Shown here one piece after another: positions 1 through 8,650 of a stretch of 57,574 nt of DNA. The notes under the pieces were generated by a model. That model was given only the letters and a program-made list of their open reading frames with translations. It was not told the DNA's origin and ran no database searches. A program made the translations under genes and the position numbers. The stretch lies in the NCBI RefSeq assembly GCF_001458295.1, contig NZ_CYUD01000019.1, positions 1 to 57,574 on the forward strand. The letters run 5' to 3'. Every line of letters starts with the position of its first letter. The first letter of the stretch is position 1. The DNA comes from Ruegeria denitrificans (GTDB lineage Bacteria; Pseudomonadota; Alphaproteobacteria; Rhodobacterales; Rhodobacteraceae).

Positions 1-479
1 ACTCCGAAGCGATCACTGAAATAGCTCGTCGCCCTCTAAACTCTGCAACAGAACCCTGGCAGCGGTATCGCGACAACAGACATCGCCTCAGCATACCAAG
101 CGCTGCCCCTAAGGCGAACTCACATTGTCGGAACAGTGGAAATCCCTGACTAAAACGGCTGCGCTTTTTTATCTGTACAGTTTCGAATGGTCTCGAACTT
201 TGTCGGTCTTAAGTGGCTTTCGCGGCTTGGTTTCAATCCTTCCGGGATTACTTGCTGTGATGCAACGAACGGCCGCTTCATTCCGCGGAGTGTGAATTCG
301 TTCTGCCGTCGATCATGCGGCCGCAGCGAATGCCAGCTTCGACGGGCTGCATCGCAGCATTCTAAGACCGTACTCAAGGTCTGCTGTGGGCCGTCTCCCG
401 CCAAAATGCTGAGCGCCGCTGGAGAGTGTCTAAACTGAAAAACTTCACTGATGCTGGTAGTGCGAATGCCAGTCTCTTG
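1..479. other. Intergenic stretch at the window edge
   Basis: No gene could be supported here. The open frames on both strands overlap each other, lack ribosome binding sites and resemble no family I recognise. The only structure seen is one copy of a dispersed 36-bp repeat at 323-358, listed separately. It lies downstream of the methyltransferase stop at 480 and may hold a decayed gene. Confidence 0.5.
323..358. repeat. Dispersed 36-bp intergenic repeat, copy 1
   Basis: This 36-bp stretch matches 14553-14588 at 29 of 36 positions without gaps. A third, more diverged copy lies at 18174-18209. All three begin GCARCGAA and end with GCAGC, and all lie between genes next to decayed sequence. The function is unknown; it may be the conserved core of a larger decayed repeat. 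Confidence 0.55.
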
Positions 480-1580
480 TTATTTTCTGCGGAGAACGAC
501 AACGAGGTGCCAAACTTCGCATGCGTATTTGCTTGTCTCAGCCTCATAGAACCGCGCGAGGCGGCTGTAAAACTCGGCCATTAACTGGTCGAGCATTTCG
601 GCGCTGTCGCAGTTGGGGCTGAACAGTTGCGTTCTCAAAGTGGAGTCAGCAAAGGCCTGGGTGTATCCAACATATTTCTCGGCATAGGTGTCGGGATCAT
701 CGATATGCTCCTTGAAGATGTCGTCAGCTTTGATCGGCGCAGGTTTCACATTGATCTGGCATATTTCGAACGCGTCTCTCAGGTCGTCGTTTTGCTCGAG
801 AGCATATTTCGCTTCAGCTTCCGTCATAAACCAAAGTGAGAACAAAAATGAACCGAGACTTTCGTGGCTAATGAGGCCGTCGTCTATCATCGCCTTTGCC
901 ACAGCCTGAATCGCGCGATAGATACCGCGCCCTGATGCGGCGATGCCGTTTTTCTCGGATGGGTCGGGAACAGAGCCAAGTGTTCCGACGACAAGATACC
1001 CTCCTGAACGCAACTCTTGAGCCCGCTGAAGCAGGAAGAGAGTCCAGTCGTTCTGCGCGATCCCGTCGACAATTTGCCGGGCATCGCCTTGAAGATCTGC
1101 GAACCAGATGGTCCCGGGCGAGTTCAGTTGAATGCCCTGGCTCAGCCAATGGCTTGCGAAAATACATGTCCCGATGGACACCGACGCTGCGGATGTTACC
1201 GGATTATAAAATGATCCGATTGCTGCTGTGGTGCGGATATTCTTGGAAATATGTGTATATCCTGTCGGACCTTCGACCAATTCAAACAACGTGTTCCAAT
1301 CGTTGCCAACCTGATCGGAATGGCAAACGACGATTGGTGAGTTGCTGAACTTTTCCAAACACGCCTCTATTGCTGGCTTGACCACCTCAATGGAGTTGAC
1401 ACCTGGTCCACACCCGTAGTCCACGATCTTGAACTCGGTCTCGGGCTCGTCCATTGAAGAAACCAAATCGCGAACAAGTGGACTCAGCAGACGAACCAAT
1501 TGCAGTTGTGCAGAGGAGTTCTCGTTGTAATCCACCATGCCTTCAGTCGATTTTCCCGATTGAACTTGCTGATCACTCAT
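480..1580 (-). CDS. SABATH-type SAM-dependent carboxyl methyltransferase
   Basis: A 366-aa protein resembling the SABATH family (salicylate, benzoate and theobromine methyltransferases), which methylates carboxyl groups of small acids with S-adenosylmethionine. Visible motifs in order are the SAM-binding loop VDYGCGPGVNS (residues 53-63), an HSDQVGNDWNTLF block (87-99) like the family's HxDLPxNDFN motif, IGSFY (121-125) and SHWLS (143-147), which lines the substrate pocket in plant members. The ATG at 1580 is chosen because GAGGG lies 8 bases upstream; a longer reading to 1619 has no such site. It is divergent from the response regulator and has no obvious pathway partner. The family is best known from plants, and the substrate cannot be predicted. 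Confidence 0.8.
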   Translation of the reverse strand: MSDQQVQSGKSTEGMVDYNENSSAQLQLVRLLSPLVRDLVSSMDEPETEFKIVDYGCGPGVNSIEVVKPAIEACLEKFSNSPIVVCHSDQVGNDWNTLFELVEGPTGYTHISKNIRTTAAIGSFYNPVTSAASVSIGTCIFASHWLSQGIQLNSPGTIWFADLQGDARQIVDGIAQNDWTLFLLQRAQELRSGGYLVVGTLGSVPDPSEKNGIAASGRGIYRAIQAVAKAMIDDGLISHESLGSFLFSLWFMTEAEAKYALEQNDDLRDAFEICQINVKPAPIKADDIFKEHIDDPDTYAEKYVGYTQAFADSTLRTQLFSPNCDSAEMLDQLMAEFYSRLARFYEAETSKYACEVWHLVVVLRRK

Positions 1581-1778
1581 GTGCTGGCCCTCAATGCGAT
1601 ACCGGCTATCAAGTGGCAAAATACTACGGGTCCGGAAGCCGCTTGTCAGGCCAAACCGACACCGAACCTCCAGTTAAAGCGTGTTTGGGACTTGCAACGC
1701 TCGTTGGCTGCATCGTTGACACTGTGCGATGCCCAATGCTGTTATCTCAGCAGAAACTTCTCCTGAGGAGCGTACAGA

Positions 1779-2501
1779 ATGAACGAGGCCGCGGACGGGT
1801 CCACCGTTATCGATGAACGGATTCTAATCTGTGACGACGATATAGAATTTGCCGAGAACGTCTGTGTTTTCCTGCGACACAAAGGCTACCAGATTGATCA
1901 CGTGCCAAATGTTCCAGCGGCCCGGGAAAAGATAGAAAGCGAGGATTATGATCTTTTTCTGTTGGACCTCGTTATGCCGGGCACAAGCGGGAAAGTGCTT
2001 TGTCGAGAGATAGCCGCGCGCCTCGATGCCGGAATCATCATGATCAGTTCAATTGACGACGATGCCGAACGCATTTCGTTGCTGGAATTGGGCGCGGATG
2101 ACTACATAATCAAACCCTTCAACGACCTAGAACTTTTGGCGCGTATCCGGGCGCTCATGAGACGCCGGGATACGGGTCAGAAAAGTCAAAAACGCCTAAC
2201 ACGGTTTGGTCCTTGGGAACTGGTGGAGAACGAGCGGCACCTCAAACACGAGGATGGGCGCGTGATCACCCTGACTTCAAGTGAAGCCCGGGTCATGCGG
2301 TTTTTCGTCGAGAACTCGGATGTACTTTGCACGCGGGAAGACCTTTTGGCCGTCGCGCGCACTCGGCAGCACGGTGGGGCAGGGGACCGCAGCGTCGACG
2401 CCTTGATCAAGCGGCTAAGGTCCAAGATCGAGAGCGATCCTGCCAACCCAGAGCATATCCGTACGGTCTGGGGGCAGGGTTACATTTTCAGACCCGGCTA
2501 A
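1779..2501 (+). CDS. OmpR/PhoB-family response regulator
   Basis: A 240-aa two-component response regulator. The receiver domain occupies about residues 14-130, with acidic residues CDDD near 18-21, the phospho-acceptor D63 in LLDLVMPG, and the conserved K in the ADDYIIKPF block. A winged-helix DNA-binding domain follows (about 143-238), ending in the typical RTVWGQGYIFRPG. The start follows a GAGGAG ribosome binding site. The gene converges on the histidine kinase with a 4-bp overlap of the 3' ends, an unusual arrangement for partners but otherwise consistent with a pair. OmpR-family regulators usually bind direct repeats one helical turn apart, which fits the shared element found before the downstream secretion genes. 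That link is an inference. Confidence 0.93.
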   Translation: MNEAADGSTVIDERILICDDDIEFAENVCVFLRHKGYQIDHVPNVPAAREKIESEDYDLFLLDLVMPGTSGKVLCREIAARLDAGIIMISSIDDDAERISLLELGADDYIIKPFNDLELLARIRALMRRRDTGQKSQKRLTRFGPWELVENERHLKHEDGRVITLTSSEARVMRFFVENSDVLCTREDLLAVARTRQHGGAGDRSVDALIKRLRSKIESDPANPEHIRTVWGQGYIFRPG

Positions 2502-3892
2502 TTGTGCTTATCAATCGGTAGAAAGACGCTCGCCCTCAGTCCCCCGCCTGCGCGGTTTTCCAACGACACAGTACCACCCTGATCGACGACAATGGTCCGT
2601 ACAATGGCCAAACCAAGCCCACTGCCGGGTCCCTCAGCGCCAAGCCTTTGGAATGGCTCGAATGCGGTCTCTAACTGCTCGGCCGGGATGCCCGGTCCCT
2701 CATCGTCGATATGAATTGCGGCCATGTTGTCTACTCTGGTCAGAGTAACATTTGTACGACCGCCATATTTGACCGCGTTCTCCAGAAGATTTCGCAGAAC
2801 ACGGGTGAGCGCATTGTGACGCCCCTTCACTATGGCAGATTGCTCGATGGTGTAGGTCACGTCGCGGCCCGCATCCACCTGCTCTTCGACCAAAGCTTCG
2901 ATCAATGAGCGCAGATCCAATCGCGCAAGATCTCCATCGTGGTGTGTTTTGCGATTGAGGTCGGTGACAGAGTTGACAATCTCGCTCAGCGTATCCAACC
3001 GGTTGAGAAGCTGTTCTTTGGAGGCCGTTGGCTCCAGTTTCTCGATCGCGTCATGCATCCGGGCAATCGGCCCTTTCAGGTCATGCCCAAGGCTACGCAG
3101 CAAGGTGGTCTTGTATTCAAGCGCCAGAACAATCCGGGCTTCCATACGGTTGAACGCGATGATCGTATGGCGGATGTCGATGGCACCTGTCTCGATCAGC
3201 GGGCCGACCTCTTCACCTCGGCCGATCAACTCGGCATTGACGGCCATGGCGCTGAGCGGACGCATGACTTTCTGGATGAGAAACGCGAGAGTACAAAGCA
3301 GGACAAGCGCGACCAGACTGTCGATGGATCCAACAACGACCAAAGGCGCGATGCTCTTGTTTTGCATCAGCAAATAGCAGTTCAGCCACTCCTCGTCATC
3401 TTTAAGCCGGACCGAGAAAACGCTTACCAGAAACGCGTCAATGCTTTCTGCGTCTAGGGGTTCACCCGCGTGGCTCTTGAACAGGTGCAACAACGCGCTT
3501 TGGTCGTGTCTGGCGTCAATAACCGTCTCCGCCACGGACAGTTCCGCGACAGCGATCCCTCGGTGTTCTAGCCGCGCCGCCAGCCAATCCGCCATGTTCG
3601 GGCGTTGGCGGCCATTTACCAGCGCGGTTGCTGCATCCTGCGTGCCTACTCTGACGCTCCATTCTGCGGGAAAGAAGCCAAGCGCTGCTTCGGCGCGGCT
3701 TTCAGGCGGTATGTGGGCCAAGGTTGAAACGACTTGAGCAAGAAATGCGTCGCCCCGATTTTGGATCTCTTCAGCGCGAGAATTGCGGATCTGAACCAGG
3801 TCGGTGACAACCGAAAACACGCCGACAATCGCCCAGCTGATGAGCACTATGCTCATAACCTGTGTTCGAAGTGTCAGATCATTCCAGCGCAT
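2498..3892 (-). CDS. Membrane sensor histidine kinase
   Basis: A 464-aa sensor kinase. It has a first membrane helix at about 12-31, a periplasmic sensing domain of roughly 150 residues, a second helix at about 184-205 and a HAMP-like linker. The dimerisation and phosphotransfer domain carries H270 in LGHDLKGP. The ATPase domain has the N box (NLLENAVKYGG), the DDEGPGIP G1 box and the GSGLGLAIV G2 box. The periplasmic domain resembles nothing I can name, so the signal is unknown. It converges on the adjacent OmpR-type regulator and is its likely partner. The type I secretion genes lie just upstream of its start, in the opposite direction. Confidence 0.92.
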   Translation of the reverse strand: MRWNDLTLRTQVMSIVLISWAIVGVFSVVTDLVQIRNSRAEEIQNRGDAFLAQVVSTLAHIPPESRAEAALGFFPAEWSVRVGTQDAATALVNGRQRPNMADWLAARLEHRGIAVAELSVAETVIDARHDQSALLHLFKSHAGEPLDAESIDAFLVSVFSVRLKDDEEWLNCYLLMQNKSIAPLVVVGSIDSLVALVLLCTLAFLIQKVMRPLSAMAVNAELIGRGEEVGPLIETGAIDIRHTIIAFNRMEARIVLALEYKTTLLRSLGHDLKGPIARMHDAIEKLEPTASKEQLLNRLDTLSEIVNSVTDLNRKTHHDGDLARLDLRSLIEALVEEQVDAGRDVTYTIEQSAIVKGRHNALTRVLRNLLENAVKYGGRTNVTLTRVDNMAAIHIDDEGPGIPAEQLETAFEPFQRLGAEGPGSGLGLAIVRTIVVDQGGTVSLENRAGGGLRASVFLPIDKHN

Positions 3893-4077
3893 CGCGCGTA
3901 GGCTCCCTGTTCCATCCCCTTAGATTGGACGCTAGTTCAATTTCGGCTGCTTTCCCAAGCGGAAATTGCATCTTTAGTTCAGCGGCGGATGTGAGGGGTT
4001 CTGGCCTTGGCCAAAAACCCGACTGAGCGTGCGGTTCATCTATTTCGCCCCACTAAGAGCAGAAAAGCCAATTGAAT

Positions 4078-4092
4078 CAAAGTGTGACAAAA
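4078..4092 (-). promoter_or_regulatory. Inverted copy of the secretion-cluster element
   Basis: On the minus strand this reads TTTTGTCACACTTTG, which differs at one base from the core of the 23-bp element repeated at 7547-7569 and 8508-8530. It lies 63 bases before the start of the exporter ATPase gene, in the region between that gene and the divergent histidine kinase. It is probably a binding site of the same regulator. The orientation is opposite to the other two, and the right half of the element is not well kept, so this is weaker evidence than for the other pair. Confidence 0.5.
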
Positions 4093-4155
4093 CCTTGGGG
4101 CTTTTACTGCGGGCTCCCACGTACCCCCCACAGACATATTTATTGGAGGCCCGTT

Positions 4156-5940
4156 ATGAATTCGCATTCGTCCGTTCACCCGCAACTCGTCGGCGCGCGT
4201 CGCGCACTCCGCGGCAATCTGATCGCCACCGGCGTGTTCAGCGGTGCCGTGAACCTGCTGATGCTGACTGGCCCGATTTTCATGCTCCAGATCTATGACC
4301 GGGTCATGTCAAGCCAGAGCGTAAACACGCTCGTAGCCCTCAGTACACTTGTCGCGGGCCTTTATCTTTTCATGGCCCTGATCGACGGTGCACGCACCCG
4401 TGTTCTTGTCGCCATGGGGCATCGTTTTGAACAGAGGCTCTCAAAAACTGCGTTCGACTGTTCGCTCGCAGAGCCCTCGCTTCATCGCACATCCGGCAAC
4501 CCGGCGGCGGCCATTCAGGACGTCGAAAAAATCCGAGGCTTCCTGTCCGGTCAAGGTGCTGGGGCGCTGTTTGATCTGCCCTGGATACCTGTTTATCTGG
4601 GTCTGGTTTTTGCCATGCATATCTGGCTCGGCCTGGTTGGCGTCATTGGCGCAATCGCACTGCTGGTGATCGCTTTCGTGACCGATATCAAGGTGCGCGC
4701 TGCGGCCTGCGTCCAGGCGCAACATTCTGGCAAACGCAGCCGCTTGGCTGAAGCAAGTCGCCGCAATTCCGAGATGGTTCGTGCGATGGGTATGCAGGCC
4801 AATCTTGGCAAGTCCTGGCAGGACATCAATGACCTGCATCTGGGTGCAAGCGCCAAGGCCGCCAATACTGTTGGTGTCTCAGGCAGCTTTACTAAGGTGT
4901 TCCGTCTGGCCCTTCAGTCCGGTGTGCTTGCGGTTGCGGCCTATCTGGCGATTCATCAGCAAATCTCAGCTGGTTCGATTGTAGCTGCATCGGTCATCAT
5001 GTCCCGTGGCCTCCAGCCGATTGAAACGCTTGTCGGCAGTTGGCGCAGCCTGGTGGCCGCGCGTCAGGCCTGGGCACAGTTGAAGGACACTCTGTCCTGC
5101 GACCAAGACGACGCCAGAATCTCTATGCCCAAGGCCGAGAAGTCTCTGACCGTGAATGGCCTGATCGCCGCGCCGCCTATGGTGACATCGGCTGTTCTGA
5201 AAGGCGTAGGTTTTGACATGAAGGCCGGAGAAGCCCTCGCCGTGATCGGTTCGACCGGCAGTGGTAAATCGACCCTGGCCCGCACGTTGGTTGGCGCGTG
5301 GTCTGCGGCCAAAGGGAGCATCAGCCTCGACGGGGTACCGATTGATCAGTACTTGCCCGAAGAACTCGGCCCGCAGATTGGCTTTCTGCCGCAAGATGTT
5401 GAGCTGTTTGACGGCACAATTGCCCAGAACATCGCGCGTTTCGATCCTGAAGCAAAAGATGAGATGGTCGTTGCTGCTGCAAAAGCCGCCGGTGTGCACG
5501 AGCTGATTGCAAGCTTCAAAGACGGCTATGCAACAGCGGTAGGTGAGCGTGGGGCCGCTCTGTCAGGTGGTCAGCGTCAGCGCATTGCACTGGCCCGAGC
5601 ACTTTATGGCAATCCGTTCCTGGTGGTTCTGGATGAACCCAATTCAAACCTGGACGCTCAGGGCGAAGCTGCCCTGAACCACGCGATCCAGGCTGCCAAA
5701 ACGCGCGGTGCGATTGTGATCGTCATCGCCCACCGGGCCAGCGTGCTCGGATCCGTCGACAAAGCCCTGATTATGGACGACGGCCGTGCCAGTGATTTCG
5801 GCCCCAGTGCTGAAGTGATGGAGCGCCTGCGTCAACGCAATCAGGCGGCCGCTGCACAGCAACCGGCTCAGCTGGCAAAGAGCCAGCCTCAGCCGACGCA
5901 AGAGAACACTGACGAAACCCCTGTCGCTGCTGCGGGCTGA
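4156..5940 (+). CDS. Type I secretion system ABC permease/ATPase
   Basis: A 594-aa PrtD-like exporter that powers transport of unfolded proteins across both membranes. An ABC-type membrane domain occupies about residues 20-300. The nucleotide-binding domain follows, with Walker A GSTGSGKST, the Q-loop in GFLPQDVELF, signature LSGGQRQRIALA, Walker B LVVLDEP and a switch histidine in IAHR. It ends in a Gln/Pro-rich tail of about 40 residues. There is no N-terminal peptidase C39 domain, so substrates should carry a C-terminal signal and not a leader. The ATG at 4156 has GGAGG 6 bases upstream; an earlier in-frame ATG does not. The adaptor gene follows after 38 bases. No TolC-like outer-membrane gene is present in the window. 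Confidence 0.95.
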   Translation: MNSHSSVHPQLVGARRALRGNLIATGVFSGAVNLLMLTGPIFMLQIYDRVMSSQSVNTLVALSTLVAGLYLFMALIDGARTRVLVAMGHRFEQRLSKTAFDCSLAEPSLHRTSGNPAAAIQDVEKIRGFLSGQGAGALFDLPWIPVYLGLVFAMHIWLGLVGVIGAIALLVIAFVTDIKVRAAACVQAQHSGKRSRLAEASRRNSEMVRAMGMQANLGKSWQDINDLHLGASAKAANTVGVSGSFTKVFRLALQSGVLAVAAYLAIHQQISAGSIVAASVIMSRGLQPIETLVGSWRSLVAARQAWAQLKDTLSCDQDDARISMPKAEKSLTVNGLIAAPPMVTSAVLKGVGFDMKAGEALAVIGSTGSGKSTLARTLVGAWSAAKGSISLDGVPIDQYLPEELGPQIGFLPQDVELFDGTIAQNIARFDPEAKDEMVVAAAKAAGVHELIASFKDGYATAVGERGAALSGGQRQRIALARALYGNPFLVVLDEPNSNLDAQGEAALNHAIQAAKTRGAIVIVIAHRASVLGSVDKALIMDDGRASDFGPSAEVMERLRQRNQAAAAQQPAQLAKSQPQPTQENTDETPVAAAG

Positions 5941-5978
5941 TCCAGCCCGGCGCCGCAGCCAGTCAAATGGAGGAAGTT

Positions 5979-7310
5979 ATGAATACCAATGCAAAACCCA
6001 ACACCCAGACCGAAGCTTTCGTTGACCGGTCCTGGAAGTTCATCGGCTTTGGCCTTGCCGCAATTGCAGTACTGGCAATCGGCTTTGGCGGCTGGGCCGC
6101 AACCGCCCGCATGTCCGGTGCCGTTGTAACTGGCGGAAACGTTGTGGTCTCATCCGATCTTAGGGCCGTTCAACACCCCGATGGTGGCATTGTCGGAGAA
6201 ATCCATATCAGCAACGGGGATCGGGTCGCCGCCGGGGACGTTGTTCTGACACTCGACGACAAGCTTTTGTCCGGCAGCCAGTTGCTGGTTGATGACCGCC
6301 TGATCGCAGTGGAAGCCCAGCTGTCGCGTCTGATTTCTGAACGTGACGGTTTGGACGAGATCGAATTGTCTGAGGAGCTTGCCGCGCGGAAGGATGATCC
6401 CAAAGTGCAACGCACCCTGACAACGCAGCGTGCCGTCATGCAGGCGCGGCGCCTGTCTCAGGAGGGTGAAGTCGCTGCATTCGAAGAACGGATCACGCAG
6501 ACGGAACAGGAAATATCCGGTCTTGAGGCACAGTATGCGGCCTCTATCGAAGAAATCGAGCTGATTGACAGCGAGTTGGAGGGTTTGACCCAACTCTTTG
6601 AGAAAGGTCTGACACCTGCAACCCGAATTACCACGCTGAAACGCCAGCGCAGCGGTTTGCTAGGCAACAGCGGCGGGTTGACCTCAAGGATTGCGGTAGC
6701 GCGTGGGCGTATCAGCGAGACCAGGATCAACATCCTGCAGCTTGAGAAGACTTTCCGCGAGCAGGTGATGAACGAGATTTCTGCGCTGGAGGTCGAGCTT
6801 GATGGCTTGAAGGAACGCCGGGCCGCTGCGGAATTGCAGCTGGCGCGCGTTGAAATTCGGGCACCGGCAGATGGCATCATCCACGAACTGGGTGTGCACA
6901 CCGAAGGTGGCGTTGTTTCGCCAGGCGAGATTTTGATGCAAATCGTGCCGGAAAACGACGGGCTCGTCGTAACGGCCAGCGTCATGCCGCAGGATATCAA
7001 CAATGTCTCGGTTGGTCAGGCCGCCACGGTTGTGATTTCAGCATTCGACCAACACATCGCCCCGAGGCTTGAGGGCAATGTCCAGTTTGTCTCGGCCGAC
7101 CTTAAAACTGATCCAATGACTGGAATGCCATTTTATGAAACACGTGTCGCATTGGATGAGAGCGCGGTTGAAACTCTGGCCGACCGTCAGCTGAAATTGC
7201 TGCCCGGCATGCCCGCAGAAGTGTACATAGAGACCGGAGAGCGGACTCTGTTTCAGTACCTTGTCGACCCGCTCAGTAAGCAGATCAGGACAACCTTCCG
7301 GGAGGTTTGA
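5979..7310 (+). CDS. HlyD-family type I secretion adaptor
   Basis: A 443-aa periplasmic adaptor (membrane fusion protein) that connects the inner-membrane ABC exporter to an outer-membrane channel. It has one N-terminal membrane helix (about 20-40), a first half-lipoyl/barrel segment with HPDGGIVGEIHISNGDRV, a long coiled-coil region (about 100-280), then the second lipoyl half (VEIRAPADGIIHELGVHTEGG) and a C-terminal beta domain. The length matches the family. The start at 5979 is set by GGAGG at 5969-5973. It is the second gene of the exporter operon and is closed by a terminator at 7368. Confidence 0.94.
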   Translation: MNTNAKPNTQTEAFVDRSWKFIGFGLAAIAVLAIGFGGWAATARMSGAVVTGGNVVVSSDLRAVQHPDGGIVGEIHISNGDRVAAGDVVLTLDDKLLSGSQLLVDDRLIAVEAQLSRLISERDGLDEIELSEELAARKDDPKVQRTLTTQRAVMQARRLSQEGEVAAFEERITQTEQEISGLEAQYAASIEEIELIDSELEGLTQLFEKGLTPATRITTLKRQRSGLLGNSGGLTSRIAVARGRISETRINILQLEKTFREQVMNEISALEVELDGLKERRAAAELQLARVEIRAPADGIIHELGVHTEGGVVSPGEILMQIVPENDGLVVTASVMPQDINNVSVGQAATVVISAFDQHIAPRLEGNVQFVSADLKTDPMTGMPFYETRVALDESAVETLADRQLKLLPGMPAEVYIETGERTLFQYLVDPLSKQIRTTFREV

Positions 7311-7367
7311 TCGGCGGTTCGAAACGACAGAATGCTTGTACGTTTCAAGACGTGACATGACAACGAA

Positions 7368-7391
7368 ACCAGCGTCAAATTTGGCGCTGGT
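7368..7391 (+). terminator. Terminator after the exporter operon
   Basis: ACCAGCG and CGCTGGT pair across a 10-base loop that can pair further with one mismatch. The 3' arm is followed by the T-rich stretch CTTTCATTTT, as in Rho-independent terminators. It lies 57 bases after the adaptor stop. The sequence from here to the 23-bp element at 7547 shows no other structure. Confidence 0.7.
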
Positions 7392-7546
7392 CTTTCATTT
7401 TGCGTATCTCTGAAGACCCTCAATAGCACCGAACTAGGCGGTGAGAACCAACCTGAAATTACGCGGAAACATCCACCGAAATTGGTCAGCAAATTTGGTG
7501 CGTAACACAGAAGCTTATGAGCAGGAAAATCACCGCTTCTGAAGAG

Positions 7547-7569
7547 ATTTTTGTCATACTTTGTAACAA
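7547..7569 (+). promoter_or_regulatory. 23-bp shared upstream element, copy 1
   Basis: This stretch is identical over 23 bases to 8508-8530, and both end about 120 bases before their start codons (122 and 120). The core contains GTCAT-ACTTT-GTAAC, in which two GTMAY-like pentamers recur 10 bp apart. That is the layout typical of OmpR-type regulator sites. The leaders downstream are otherwise dissimilar, so the conservation is not from a recent duplication. It may be an activator site. I could not assign matching -35 and -10 boxes. Confidence 0.65.
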
Positions 7570-7691
7570 TTTACGGCGTGATTTCACGTTGTAAAAAACA
7601 GTTGGGACAACCACCTTGTTTGTATACCCGAGGAGGACGTTTCCAACAGATTTTTCGGTGCCAAGTACCAACTTTAATGAGGAGAATACCA

Positions 7692-8345
7692 ATGACTATC
7701 AACACACATACAAACTTCGAAATTGTGGCCGATGACGTCATCGCTGTGACGCCGATCATGCCCGATCCCCGTTGCGGCACCGAGGTGCCCCAGGATGGTC
7801 AGGACCTGACCGCGGTAACCCCGCTGCCAGCCGATCCGATTGTACCGGATCAGGGCGACGACCTGGTCGCAGTGGCCCCTCTGCCGTATGGCGCAGTGCC
7901 TGCCGGTGAAGGTGAAGACCTGACCGCTGTTTCCCCGATCATGCCCGACCCACGTTGTGGCACTGAAGTGCCTCAGGACGGTGAGGACCTGGTTGCAGTG
8001 AACCCGCTGCCTTTTGGTGCGGTTCCTGCCGGTGAAGGCGACGAGAACACCGCTGTTTCCCCCATCATGCCTGATCCCCGTTGTGGTACTGAGGTACCTC
8101 AAGATGGTGAGGACCTGGTTGCAGTGAACCCGCTGCCCTTCGATCCGATCGTCCTGGATCAGGGCGACGACATCATCGCTGTGCCCCCGATCATGCCGCT
8201 GCCCAAATGCGGCACCGAGGTACCGGAGGACGAGATGGAAATGCCGACTCCGCCGTTGTGCGAAATCGTTCCAACCGAAAGCAGCGAAGAGATCTGCGGA
8301 ACCCCCGTTCCGACTGACAGCTTCTTTGTCGATCTGGTCGCCTAA
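7692..8345 (+). CDS. Acidic Pro-rich, Cys-containing tandem-repeat protein, putative secreted substrate
   Basis: A 217-aa protein that I do not recognise. After about 13 residues, eight tandem units run to residue 181. They are of two kinds: a 23-residue unit with PIMPDPRCGTEVPQDG and a 19-residue unit such as EDLVAVNPLPFGAVPAGEG. The order is 23-19-19-23-19-23-19-23. Each long unit has one cysteine, and the C-terminal tail has two more. The protein is rich in Pro, Asp and Glu, poor in Lys and Arg, and lacks a signal peptide. It ends in DSFFVDLVA, an acidic residue and hydrophobic end resembling type I secretion signals. The start follows GAGGAG. It lies between the exporter and the RTX gene and shares an upstream element with the latter. 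Secretion is inferred; the role is unknown. Confidence 0.8.
   Translation: MTINTHTNFEIVADDVIAVTPIMPDPRCGTEVPQDGQDLTAVTPLPADPIVPDQGDDLVAVAPLPYGAVPAGEGEDLTAVSPIMPDPRCGTEVPQDGEDLVAVNPLPFGAVPAGEGDENTAVSPIMPDPRCGTEVPQDGEDLVAVNPLPFDPIVLDQGDDIIAVPPIMPLPKCGTEVPEDEMEMPTPPLCEIVPTESSEEICGTPVPTDSFFVDLVA
7731..8234 (+). repeat. In-gene tandem repeats (69-bp and 57-bp units)
   Basis: Eight units encode alternating 23-residue and 19-residue repeats. Units 4 to 7 form a higher-order repeat of 126 bp (42 residues): the stretch beginning at 7980 recurs nearly exactly at 8106. The low divergence of that pair suggests recent expansion, while the outer units have drifted more. Confidence 0.85.
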
Positions 8346-8507
8346 GTGGGGCGAAATTCTGCGATCATCTATCGCGGCTCAACCAAAATCCGAGCGTCTT
8401 TGTTCCTTTCGAAACAGGCGCCCGGGCAACCAAAGGAAAAATAACTCACCGGCTGGGGCTTGACACGGCGCCAGCCGGGTTCTCTGTTTTCCAATGCATT
8501 GATTTCC

Positions 8508-8530
8508 ATTTTTGTCATACTTTGTAACAA
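8508..8530 (+). promoter_or_regulatory. 23-bp shared upstream element, copy 2
   Basis: It is identical to 7547-7569 and ends 120 bases before the RTX start codon. The shared core is TTTTGTCATACTTTG followed by TAACAA. Nothing else was seen in the 305-base gap between the repeat-protein stop and the RTX start. A TGTATT hexamer follows at 8538, but the corresponding position in copy 1 has no match, so promoter boxes are not assigned. Confidence 0.65.
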
Positions 8531-8650
8531 CTTAGACTGTATTCCCCTGTTGAGATCAATGGCCTGAAAAACCACATCTTTCCTATGATCTGCGATGCGT
8601 GTGGGCCCGAGCCTCGGGCACCGACAATCCAGGAAACAGGAGGAAAGAAA

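Noticed and set aside
150..438. Overlapping open frames on both strands near the window start
   Set aside because: They overlap each other, have no ribosome binding site and run through the 36-bp repeat; no family resemblance.
7551..7691. In-frame extension of the repeat protein to a TTG at 7551
   Set aside because: It runs through the shared 23-bp element and has no ribosome binding site, while the ATG at 7692 follows GAGGAG.
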